Part shown: in pieces, positions 25,461-34,300 of the stretch | Layout of the letters: each line of letters opens with the position of its first letter | How positions within the stretch are numbered: position 1 is the stretch's first letter | From: Bradyrhizobium sp. KBS0727 | Lineage (GTDB): Bacteria; Pseudomonadota; Alphaproteobacteria; Rhizobiales; Xanthobacteraceae | Length of the DNA: 64,000 nt | Reading direction: 5' to 3' | Assembly (NCBI RefSeq): GCF_005937885.2 | Contig: NZ_CP042176.1 | Span: forward strand, 2,971,501-3,035,500 | Notes under the pieces: generated by a model | The model's input: the letters and a program-made list of their open reading frames with translations, nothing else | Told to the model about the DNA's origin: nothing | The model's database searches: none | Translations under genes and position numbers: made by a program

Positions 25461-26438
25461 ATGAACAGGCGCCATGCAACGATCGCCGGGCTGGTGGCAG
25501 TGGCGGCTACGCTCGTGACGCCGCAGCTCGCCTGCGCGCAAACCTATCCGAGCCGGCCGATCCGGCTGATCCTGCCGTTCGGCCCGGGCGGGGTCGCCGA
25601 TGTCACGGCGCGGATCGTGACGGAAAAGCTCGGCGAAAAGCTCGGTCAGCGTTTCATCATCGAGAACATGCCGGGCGCCGGCGGTATCACCGCCGCCCGC
25701 GCCGTGCTGTCGTCGCCGCCGGACGGCTACACCCTGGCGCTGTTGAGCAACGGCACCGCCATTTCAGTGTCGATGTTCAAGAGCCTGAACTTCAATCCGG
25801 TGACCGATTTCGTTCCGGTCTCGAGCATGGGCACTTTCGACTTCATCTTCGTCACCAAATCCGGCTCGCCCTACGCGACGCTGGCGGACTTCATCCAAGC
25901 AGCCGAGGCAAAACCGGGCACGCTCAATGTCGGCACCATCAATGTCGGCTCGACCCAGAACCTCGCCGCGCAACTGTTCAAGTCGACCGCCGGCATCGAC
26001 GTCACCATCGTGCCGTTCCGCAGTTCGCCGGACGTCCTGATCGCGCTGTTGCGCGGCGATATCCAGATGGGAATCGAGAACTACACCGCGGTGCAGTCGC
26101 ATATTGCCGATCATGCGGTGGCCGCGGTGGCGTCCTCGGGATCGGTTCGCACCAGCTTCATGCCTGACGTGCCGACGGTGAAGGAAGCCGGCGGCGGCGA
26201 GTTCGAGGCGCGGTCCTGGAACGCGATCTTCGCGCCCAAGGGCACGCCGCCGGAGGTGATCAAGACGCTGAACGCCGCGTTGCGCGAGGTGCTCGATGAT
26301 CCCCAGCTGAAAGCGCGCGCGCTCGAACTCGGTATCGAAGCCAAGGCTAGCTCGCCCGACGAAATTCTGGGGCGGCTGAAGGACGATATCGGCAAATGGG
26401 CCGACGTGATCGACCGCGCAGGAATAGCGAAGCAGTAA
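25461..26438 (+). CDS. Tripartite tricarboxylate transporter receptor, Bug/TctC family
   Basis: About 325 aa with a signal peptide (GLVAVAATLVTPQLACAQ). YPSRPIRLILPFGPGGVADVTAR and SPPDGYTLALLSNGT are Bug signatures. Start ATG 25461 follows GAGGG; ATG 25437 is in frame but lacks a site. It lies inside the catabolic block between the lactonase-like and PIG-L genes, so it probably captures an aromatic acid that feeds these enzymes. No TctA/TctB genes are present. Confidence 0.88.
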   Translation: MNRRHATIAGLVAVAATLVTPQLACAQTYPSRPIRLILPFGPGGVADVTARIVTEKLGEKLGQRFIIENMPGAGGITAARAVLSSPPDGYTLALLSNGTAISVSMFKSLNFNPVTDFVPVSSMGTFDFIFVTKSGSPYATLADFIQAAEAKPGTLNVGTINVGSTQNLAAQLFKSTAGIDVTIVPFRSSPDVLIALLRGDIQMGIENYTAVQSHIADHAVAAVASSGSVRTSFMPDVPTVKEAGGGEFEARSWNAIFAPKGTPPEVIKTLNAALREVLDDPQLKARALELGIEAKASSPDEILGRLKDDIGKWADVIDRAGIAKQ

Positions 26439-26458
26439 ATAAATAAAAGGAGGAATTC

Positions 26459-27184
26459 ATGAGCAACGCGAACAAAACCGGGCTTGTGGTCACGGCGCAT
26501 CCCGGCGATTTCGTCTGGCGCGCGGGCGGCGCGATCGCGTTGCACGCCAGGAAGGGCTATCGCATCAAGATTGCCTGCCTGTCGTTCGGCGAGCGCGGTG
26601 AGAGCCAGTTCGCCTGGAAGGAGCCGGGCGCGACGCTGGAGAAGGTCAAGGCCGGCCGGCGCGACGAGGCGCAGCGCGCGGCGGAGATGCTGGGCGCGGA
26701 AATCGAATTCTTCGATGCCGGCGACTACCCGCTGCGGCTGACCGAAGCGCATTTCGACCGCATGGTCGACATCTACCGCGAACTCAATCCGTCCTTCGTG
26801 CTGACCCACGCGCTGGAGGATCCCTATAATTTCGATCACCCCAATGCCGCGCATTTCGCCCAGGAAACGCGGGTGGTGGCGCAGGCGATGGGTCACAAGC
26901 CCGGCGCCAAATACACCTACGCCGCGCCGCCGGTGTTTCTGTTTGAGCCGCACCAGCCCGAGCAGTGCAATTTCAAGCCGCAGGTGATCCTCAACATCGA
27001 CGAGGTCTGGGACCTCAAGCGCAAGACCTTCGAGATTCTCGCGGCGCAAAAGCATCTGTGGGCGTATTATGAGCGGGTCGCGCTGAATCGGGGCGTGCAG
27101 GGCGGACGCAATTCGGGCAAGGCCATGACCTATGGCGAGGCCTATCAGCGGCTGTTCCCGATGGCGGTGGAGGAACTGGCGTGA
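26459..27184 (+). CDS. PIG-L family protein, 4-oxalomesaconate hydratase (GalB)-like
   Basis: 241 aa. TAHPGDFVWRAGGAIALH is the metal-binding AHPDD-type motif (the second D is G-D shifted to PGD here), and LTHALEDPYNFDHPNAAHFA gives the HPDH-like site. PIG-L proteins are mostly deacetylases, but GalB of Pseudomonas is a member that hydrates 4-oxalomesaconate; the neighbouring PDC-lactonase-like gene supports that role. AGGAGG precedes the ATG. Its TGA overlaps the next start (TGATG). Confidence 0.72.
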   Translation: MSNANKTGLVVTAHPGDFVWRAGGAIALHARKGYRIKIACLSFGERGESQFAWKEPGATLEKVKAGRRDEAQRAAEMLGAEIEFFDAGDYPLRLTEAHFDRMVDIYRELNPSFVLTHALEDPYNFDHPNAAHFAQETRVVAQAMGHKPGAKYTYAAPPVFLFEPHQPEQCNFKPQVILNIDEVWDLKRKTFEILAAQKHLWAYYERVALNRGVQGGRNSGKAMTYGEAYQRLFPMAVEELA

Positions 27185-28035
27185 TGGCGACGCGCTTGCG
27201 CACCTTGCTCGGCGATTATCCGGGAACGGCCGCCCTGAAGAATGGAACGGTCAAGTCCGATTCCGTCGCGTTGGATTTCGTCGATTATTCGCCGGCGCAT
27301 AAGGGTTTCAAGCCGATGGTCCGCGAGGCGGCGTTCGATGTCTCGGAACTGGCCATCGTCACGTTTCTGATGGCGAAGAGTTTTGGCAAGCCGATGGTGC
27401 TGCTGCCCAATGTGGTGGTGGCGCGGTCGCAGCATGGCTATGCGCTCTATAATGCCAGACACGGCACGCTAAAACCCGCCGACCTCAACGGCAAGCGCGT
27501 CGGCATCCGCTCGTTCACCACCACGACCGGCGCCTGGTTGCGCGGCATCCTCGCCAACGATTATGGCGTCGACCTCGACTCGATCGACTGGGTCACGTTC
27601 GAGGAGGCGCATGTCGCCGAATTCCAAGACATCACCAAGCGGGCTCCGGCCGGCAAGCAGGTCGTCCAGATGCTGATCGACGGCGAACTCGATGCGGTGC
27701 TCGGCGAAAAGTCCGACCACCCGGACCTGAAGCCGTTGTTTGCCGATGCCGGAACGGAAGAAAAAGCCTGGTTCGATAAGCACAAGGTGAAGCCGATCAA
27801 CCATATGGTGGTGGTGAGCCAAGAGCTGTCCGACACCAGTCCCGCTGCCGTGCGGGAGGTCTATCGGTTGCTGTCGGCGTCGGCCGCGACGTCGCCGGCC
27901 GCGCCGTGGTTCGATGCCGACGAAATGCGGCGCTCGCTGGAATTGATCATTCACTATTGCACGCAGCAAAAGCTGATCCCGCGCGCGTTCACGGTCGATG
28001 AGCTGTTCGACGACGTGACGCGGAAGCTTTTGTAG
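27184..28035 (+). CDS. 4,5-dihydroxyphthalate decarboxylase-like protein
   Basis: 283 aa without a signal peptide. It has a periplasmic-binding-protein-like fold: FDVSELAIVTFLMAKSFGKPMVLLP, GKRVGIRSFTTTTGAWLRGIL and GELDAVLGEK match the family that includes Pht5, which decarboxylates 4,5-dihydroxyphthalate to protocatechuate. It is shorter than Pht5 (about 330 aa), so the substrate may differ. Translation is coupled to the PIG-L gene. Lack of a secretion signal argues against a transport receptor. Confidence 0.7.
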   Translation: MATRLRTLLGDYPGTAALKNGTVKSDSVALDFVDYSPAHKGFKPMVREAAFDVSELAIVTFLMAKSFGKPMVLLPNVVVARSQHGYALYNARHGTLKPADLNGKRVGIRSFTTTTGAWLRGILANDYGVDLDSIDWVTFEEAHVAEFQDITKRAPAGKQVVQMLIDGELDAVLGEKSDHPDLKPLFADAGTEEKAWFDKHKVKPINHMVVVSQELSDTSPAAVREVYRLLSASAATSPAAPWFDADEMRRSLELIIHYCTQQKLIPRAFTVDELFDDVTRKLL

Positions 28036-28050
28036 CTCACGTACGGTGTC

Positions 28051-28142
28051 ATCATCCGCGAAAGCGGATGATCCGGTATTCCGTGGCGTTTCGGCCGTAC
28101 TCGACGGCACGGAGTACTGGATACTCCGCCTTCGCGGAGTAT
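28051..28142. repeat. Extragenic element with two 9-bp stem-loops
   Basis: ATCATCCGC-GAAA-GCGGATGAT (28051-28072) and ATACTCCGC-CTTC-GCGGAGTAT (28121-28142) are perfect hairpins with tetraloops of stable type, joined by a 48-base link. They lie between two genes of the catabolic block and could stabilise or attenuate the mRNA. Confidence 0.75.
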
Positions 28143-28178
28143 GACGGACTGATGATTCTAGTCGCAGGAGCAGCACAA

Positions 28179-29129
28179 ATGACCCCGGAGCCGATCTTCG
28201 ATCTCGCCCATCTCGGCCACATGGAAATGCTGACGCCGAAGCCGGACGAGAGCCTGAAGTTCTTTGTCGACGTAATGGGCATGACGGTCAGTGGCCGCAA
28301 GGGCGAGTCGGTCTACCTGCGCGGCTGGGACGACTATGAGCGCTATTCGCTGAAACTGACCGCCTCGAACACCTCGGGCATGGAGCACATGGCGCTGCGT
28401 GCCCGCAGCCAGCAGGCCCTCGAACGCCGCGTCGCTGCGCTGAAAGGCTCCGGCTTCGACATCGGCTGGATCGACGGCGACATGGGGCAGGGGCCGACGT
28501 TCCGTTGTCGCGATCCCGACGGACACATCGTCGAGCTCTATTACGAAACCGAATGGTACCGGGCGCCGCCCGAACTCAAGCCGGCGTTGAAGAACCAGGC
28601 GCAGCGGTTTCCGGCACGCGGCGTCAATGTCCGCCGGCTCGATCACCTCAATTGCCTCGCCGTCGACATCAAGGCCAACCGCGTCTTCTTCGAGGATTAT
28701 CTCGGCTTGCGGACCACCGAGCAGATCGTGCTCAACGACGGCTCGGAAGCCGCGATGTGGATGACGATGTCGAACAAGAGCTACGACTTCGCCTATACCC
28801 GCGACCACTACGGCAAAAAGGGCCGCTTCCACCACGTCACCTACGCGCTCGACAGCCGCGAGGAAATTTTACGCGCCGCCGACATCTTTCTCGAGAACGG
28901 TGTTTACATCGAAACCGGCCCGCACAAGCACGCGATCCAGCAAACGTTTTTCCTCTATGTCTACGAACCCGGCGGCAACCGCGTCGAGGTCGCTAACGCC
29001 GGCGCGCGTCTCATTTTAGCACCGGACTGGAAGCCGATCGTCTGGACCGAGGAAGAGCGCAAGAAGGGTCAGGCCTGGGGGCTGAAGACGATCGAGTCGT
29101 TTCACACCCACGGCACGCCGCCGGTGTGA
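28179..29129 (+). CDS. Type I extradiol (catechol 2,3-) dioxygenase, VOC family
   Basis: 316 aa, two VOC modules. LGHMEMLTPKPDESLKFF starts the first; LDHLNCLAVDIKANRVFFEDYLG the second. Iron ligands expected in the C-terminal module are visible as H in LDHLN, H in GRFHHVTYALD and E in GGNRVEVAN. It cleaves a catechol ring beside the hydroxyls using Fe(II) and O2. AGGAG eight bases before ATG 28179 fixes the start. Fragments of sister genes are at 35556 and 38896. Confidence 0.88.
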   Translation: MTPEPIFDLAHLGHMEMLTPKPDESLKFFVDVMGMTVSGRKGESVYLRGWDDYERYSLKLTASNTSGMEHMALRARSQQALERRVAALKGSGFDIGWIDGDMGQGPTFRCRDPDGHIVELYYETEWYRAPPELKPALKNQAQRFPARGVNVRRLDHLNCLAVDIKANRVFFEDYLGLRTTEQIVLNDGSEAAMWMTMSNKSYDFAYTRDHYGKKGRFHHVTYALDSREEILRAADIFLENGVYIETGPHKHAIQQTFFLYVYEPGGNRVEVANAGARLILAPDWKPIVWTEEERKKGQAWGLKTIESFHTHGTPPV

Positions 29130-29302
29130 GGATTAGGCCGTGAACTTATAAATCTGTATGGCGGCAGCTTGATCGGATTAGCGGGTTGCTTCGATGGGCG
29201 GTGAATCAATCCGGACGACCGCCTGTATCAGACGAAATGCTTCCTCGGCTTGGGGTCTAATCCGGATGTGGCTGCAATCCGACGCTCTATATTGACCAGT
29301 CT

Positions 29303-30166
29303 CTACCGCACGCCATAGCGCGTGAAGTCGTCACCGATCTCGGCCTGGATTGTCTTTGCCGCTGAGATGTCGGAATCGCTGCCGGCCTTGTCACCCTGCT
29401 TGAGCTTGGCAAGCCCGCGTCCATAGAGCGCGCTCGCCAGCTTCGGGTCGAAGCGCAGCGCAGAACTATAGTCATCGATGGCCGCGCCGAGTTGGCCCAT
29501 CTTCAGGTAGATGAGCCCACGCGAGTCATACGTCGCGGCCTCGTTCGCCCCCGACTGAAGCGCCTTATTGCAGTCCTCCAGCGCCGCCTGCAACGCGCCG
29601 AGGATGGCTCGGGTCCAACAGCGCCCGTTCCACACGACTCCCAAATTGGGATCAAGACGGATCGCCTCGTCGTAGTCCCGCGCCGCGCGATCGTACTCCT
29701 TCTTTTTCAGGTAGGCTTCGGCACGGTTGGCAAAGGCTCCGCCGTAGTCTGGATTGAGCTTGATCGCCTCATCGAAAGCTTGGATCGCGAGGTCGTATTC
29801 GGCTTTCCTCAGGTAAGCCACGCCGCGGTTGTTGAAGGGCTTGGTGTAAGTTCGATTGAGCTTGATCGATTGATCGAAATCCTCGATGGCGCGGTCGTAA
29901 TCCTCCTTTGCGATATAGGCATTGCCACGATTGTTATGGGCGGCAGCCAAGGCGGTCGTCGTGCCTCGACCCGCATCGATAACCGCGGTGCAACCATTAA
30001 TTCGAGCTTCAAGCGACGTGCGACCCAAGCCACTACACAATTCAATATTCTTGAGATAGCTATCCTTTGGCTTCGGGTCCTGCGCCGGCGCGGATGACCC
30101 GAGGAGCAGCAAGATGAGAATCGGCGCTACGCCGTCGATGGCGCGGGCATTTGCACTAATTTCCAT
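29303..30166 (-). CDS. Secreted tetratricopeptide-repeat protein
   Basis: 287 aa with an N-terminal hydrophobic signal (VAPILILLLLGSSAPAQ). From about residue 75 there are five to six TPR units such as AYIAKEDYDRAIEDFDQSIKLN and AYLRKAEYDLAIQAFDEAIKLNP. A scaffold role in the periplasm is likely. It is transcribed in the same direction as the FecR-domain gene just upstream (gap about 100 bases), suggesting a common transcript. Confidence 0.82.
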   Translation of the reverse strand: MEISANARAIDGVAPILILLLLGSSAPAQDPKPKDSYLKNIELCSGLGRTSLEARINGCTAVIDAGRGTTTALAAAHNNRGNAYIAKEDYDRAIEDFDQSIKLNRTYTKPFNNRGVAYLRKAEYDLAIQAFDEAIKLNPDYGGAFANRAEAYLKKKEYDRAARDYDEAIRLDPNLGVVWNGRCWTRAILGALQAALEDCNKALQSGANEAATYDSRGLIYLKMGQLGAAIDDYSSALRFDPKLASALYGRGLAKLKQGDKAGSDSDISAAKTIQAEIGDDFTRYGVR

Positions 30167-30269
30167 GCCAGGCGTCCCGATTTTGGGAATCTGCTGTCGC
30201 CGATTTCTGCAGGTCGCTGTTCAACACCGGATCCCTGCTTGTACCGAGAACGGCTTGGGCTCCAGAGCC

Positions 30270-30926
30270 CTAGCAGCCTCGACAGATGTTGAAATTGAAC
30301 TTGCGATCGGTTTTTTGCTCGGGTTGTTGCGCCGTGGGTGCACCTTGCCGTTTCGTAAGCTTACTCTTGCCCTCTTCAATAAGAGTGGCAAATTTGACGG
30401 TCCCATCATCAGATATTTCGATGCGCGGTGTGGTGCCTCGAATCCCCATCGTTGCGACAGGGGTGTCGACCCTCATGTCGCCGGTCTTCGCTATGTTGCC
30501 GGCGACAAAGGTGAATGTTCCCTTCGTTAGGCTGAGGAAGCTCGAATTTGACTTCCCGTTTGGGTCGTACACGAATTCGGTCAAAGTCATGTGGGCGTTG
30601 CTCGATAGATTGAACGAGGTACCATCAGCAAAGTTGATCCCGATCCGGCCATCGGCGCCGGTCTGGACCACGTCGCCCAAATAGACGAGATCACCAATCT
30701 TCGTCTGACCGGCTTGACCGGCGACATTTGCCTGAATGACCACAGCACCCGCATGTTCGATTGTGATCGAACCCGTGGCGGCCACAACTTTCCCAATCGG
30801 CTTTGACGCGGAATCCGGAACGGCGGGTCGGCCAGAATCAATTTGCGCTTGCCCTCGACATGGCAAAAGACTGGCTAGCGCGAAGACGAAACTTGCCACC
30901 AATACGCCAATCGTATGCGTGCGCAT
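30270..30926 (-). CDS. FecR-domain secreted protein
   Basis: 218 aa with a signal peptide (IGVLVASFVFALASLLPCRGQAQ). Residues about 45-160 form a FecR domain: GDVVQTGADGRIGINFADGTSFNLS and SLTKGTFTFVAGNIAKTGDMRVDTPVATMGIRGT. The C-terminus ends NFNICRGC. The FecR region closely parallels the N-terminus of the divergent 1395-aa protein at 31309, so the two are paralogues. No ECF sigma factor or TonB receptor is adjacent, so classic Fec signalling is unlikely. Confidence 0.8.
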   Translation of the reverse strand: MRTHTIGVLVASFVFALASLLPCRGQAQIDSGRPAVPDSASKPIGKVVAATGSITIEHAGAVVIQANVAGQAGQTKIGDLVYLGDVVQTGADGRIGINFADGTSFNLSSNAHMTLTEFVYDPNGKSNSSFLSLTKGTFTFVAGNIAKTGDMRVDTPVATMGIRGTTPRIEISDDGTVKFATLIEEGKSKLTKRQGAPTAQQPEQKTDRKFNFNICRGC

Positions 30927-31308
30927 GATCCTCTCCTTCCCGCGAAGATATTAGTGCGTCAGGCCGATGGTTGCTAGCCGGCGGGCAAGACCGCAATAAC
31001 CCAGACTGAGTACCTCTTCTAGAAATTGGCGTGCTGCCATTCAGATGTAGACAACTCGGGCTCAGACAATAGTATGTTTTCGTGAGGCGGATATCGCGGC
31101 AGAACGACAGCAGTCCTGCCATGTCGACGTGGCGCTAAACGCGTCGCCTTGCTGTTGGAATTGAAATTGGATCAGGTCGTTTCGGCGGGCCAGCCTAGAG
31201 CTGCCAGCACCAAGACATTTTGACCTCGTGGCACCGGGCAAGCCAACTTCGGCACTACACTCGGCACTGCTCCAGGCCTGAGCTACTCCGCAGGGGAGGT
31301 CGAGGCCA
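30927..31308. other. Intergenic region between the two FecR-domain genes
   Basis: About 380 bases that should hold both divergent promoters. I saw no strong palindrome, RNA gene or convincing short gene. GGGGAGGTCGAGGCCA before 31309 is the ribosome site of the large gene. Confidence 0.45.
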
Positions 31309-34300
31309 ATGTTAGTTGCTTCCGGCGTGGAGTTCGGGGATGCGTGCACGGCCGCTGCGGGCCAGCTTCCCCAAGTTATCGGCTACATTCAGACGGCGAT
31401 CGGTGGCGGCAACATCAAGCGTCCGAGTGGCATTGCCGTTCAAGTCATGGCTGGCGATTCTGTTTGCCGGGGTGACGTGATCGAGACCACAGCCGACGGG
31501 CGGATCGAAATTCGTTTCGTCGACGGCACCGTATTCAACCTGTCCCGCGACGCTCGCGTGGTGCTGAGCGAATTCGCGCGGGACTCCAACGGCACCTTGC
31601 GGTCAGCCCTGTTCGCAGTAACCAGAGGCACCTTCGCTTTCATTGCCAGCCAGCTGGCAATGGGCGGCTCCCTGACGGTGGACACGCCTGTTGGCAGCAT
31701 TCGCAGCCGGGCCCAGGGTTGTGGTATCGGCATCCTGTCGCTCGCGGCACTGACCTTCTCAACTATGAAGGTGGTCCAGGCCGCGGACTCGAACGTCACG
31801 TTCCTGGATGACGACAAGATCACATACAAAGACCTTGAGCACGGCGTATTTGAGCTCATAACCAAGGAGGCGATCCCGCGACACATCGTTGTTGAAGATC
31901 CCGGAGAGACGGTCGTCCTGAGGAGAAGTGGGTCCTCGGTCAGCGTCAATGAGGTCGCGAATTCTCTCACTCGAATGCAGGAGTTACAGGCGGCCCAACA
32001 GGACGTGCTCGCCAACTATGCGAAAGGGATCGGAACAACCGGCTCCAGCACCCCTCCCTTCGTCAACCCGCTGCCGGTGGAGCCGATTAATTTCATTCAG
32101 ACTGATGCCCTCCACGGGCAAAATGCGCTCCTGCCGATAGAGGCGATGATCTTCACCGTCCCTGAGATCATTATCGTACGTCCGCCACCAATCCTGAATA
32201 CGCCGACGGGGCCGACCGAAATCGACACGGTGGTGTTTGACAGATTCACCGCCACCAGCGGAACGTTCTCTGCCAGCACGATCAACGGCGGTGCCAAACT
32301 GACCTTCAGCATCAGCGGGGGGACTGCCGGCAATACGGTACTGGGCGGGGTGACATACGATGTATCGAACACCGGTCCGTTTGGCACGCTTTACGTCGAC
32401 AGCACGACCGGCGCCTACACCTTCGTCCCGAACGGCGGCGCGATCAATGCGCTGCAGGCGCCGACGACCGAAAGCTTCACGATCACGGTGTCGGACGGCT
32501 CGCTCTCAGCCAGTCGGGCCTTCACGATCAACATCAACGGCGTCAACGATGCGGCGATCGTTTCCGGCATCACTGCCGGCACAGCGGTCGAGGCCGGCGG
32601 CGTCTCGAATGCCACGGCCGGCACGCCGACCGCCGTGGGCACGCTCACCGACACCGACGTCGACAATCCGCCCAACACCTTCACGGCGGTGAGTTCACCA
32701 ACGGCGAGCGCGGGCGGCTACGGCTCCTTCACGATGACGGCGGCCGGCGTGTGGACCTACACGATCAACGAAACCAACAGCGCGGTGCAGGCGCTCAATG
32801 TCGGCGACACGCTGACTGACACCTTCACGGTGACCACCATAGATGGCACCCTACAGGTGGTGACGATCACGATCAATGGCAGCAATGATTCAGCCATCAT
32901 TTCCGGCGCCGCGACCGGCTCGGTGATCGAGACTGGTGCTGCGATGCCCGGCACGCTGACCACGAGCGGCACGCTCACCGACACCGACGTTGACAATGCG
33001 CCCAATACATTCACGGCCGTGAGCTCGCCGACGGTGAGCGCTGTTGGCTACGGCCTTTTCACGATCACGGCGGCTGGCATATGGACCTACACCCTCAACG
33101 ACGCCAACGCCGCGGTGCAGGCCCTCAATGTCGGCGACACGCTGACTGACAGCTTCACGGTCACGACCGTCGACGGTACCCCAAAGGTGGTGACGATCAC
33201 CATCAATGGCAGCAACGATGCAGCCATCATTTCCGGTACCACGACCGGCTCGGTGATCGAGGCCGGCGGCGTCGCCAACGCCACGCTCGGCACGCCGATC
33301 GCGAGCGGCACGCTTACCGACACCGACGTCGACAATGCGGCCAACAGCTTCACAGCGGTCAGCTCTCCGACCGTGAGTGCGGGTGGCTATGGCGTTTTCA
33401 CGATGACGGCGGCTGGCGTATGGACCTACACGCTCAACGACGCCAACGCCGCGGTGCAGGCGCTCAATGTCGGCGACACGCTGACTGACAGCTTCACAGT
33501 CACAACTACTGACGGCACTCCCCAGGTGATAGCGATTACCATCAATGGCAGCAATGACGCGGCCATTATCTCCGGCACCGCTACCGGCGCGGTGATCGAG
33601 GCTGGCGGTATCTCCCCCGGTGTGCCGATCGCGAGCGGCACGCTTACTGACATCGATATCGATAACGCGCCCAACAGCTTCACAGCCGTCGGTTCGCCGA
33701 CGTTGAGCGATGGCGGCTACGGCCTTTTCACGATGACGGCGGCTGGCGTTTGGACCTACACTCTCGACAACGCCAACACCGTGGTGGACGCGCTCGATGT
33801 CGGCGATACGCTGACCGATAGCTTCACGGTGCACACCGTGGACGGCACCGCGATGGAGGTAACGATTACCATCCATGGCAGCAGCGACGCAGACCCCAAC
33901 GACTTCGACAACTTGGCAACGGGGACGACCGTAATATCTGATCCGCCCTACGTCTTCGGAACCCCTGGAGACGACAGCATCGCGGGTGGAGGTGACGTCA
34001 GCCAAATCATCTATGGAGGCGCCGGGGATGACACCCTCAACGGCACTGGCGTGAATGACATCATCTATGGCGGCTCCGGCAATGACACGATCAAGGGCAA
34101 TAACGGGGACGATACGATTTATGGAGGCTCGGGAAGCGACACAATCAATGGTAGTAATGGCAACGATACCATCATCGGTGGATTTGGTGCGGACCATCTC
34201 ACGGGCGGCAATGGAGACGATCGTTTCGTTTATTTGTCCGTGGCGGATTCTCACGCGGGCCGGTTCGACACCATCACCGATTTTACATCGGGGTCTGACA

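Noticed and set aside
31309..31400. TAAAG near the N-terminus of the large adhesin as a LapG cleavage site
   Set aside because: LapG sites (TAAG) lie after the FecR-like retention module, not before it, and the motif is one residue different.
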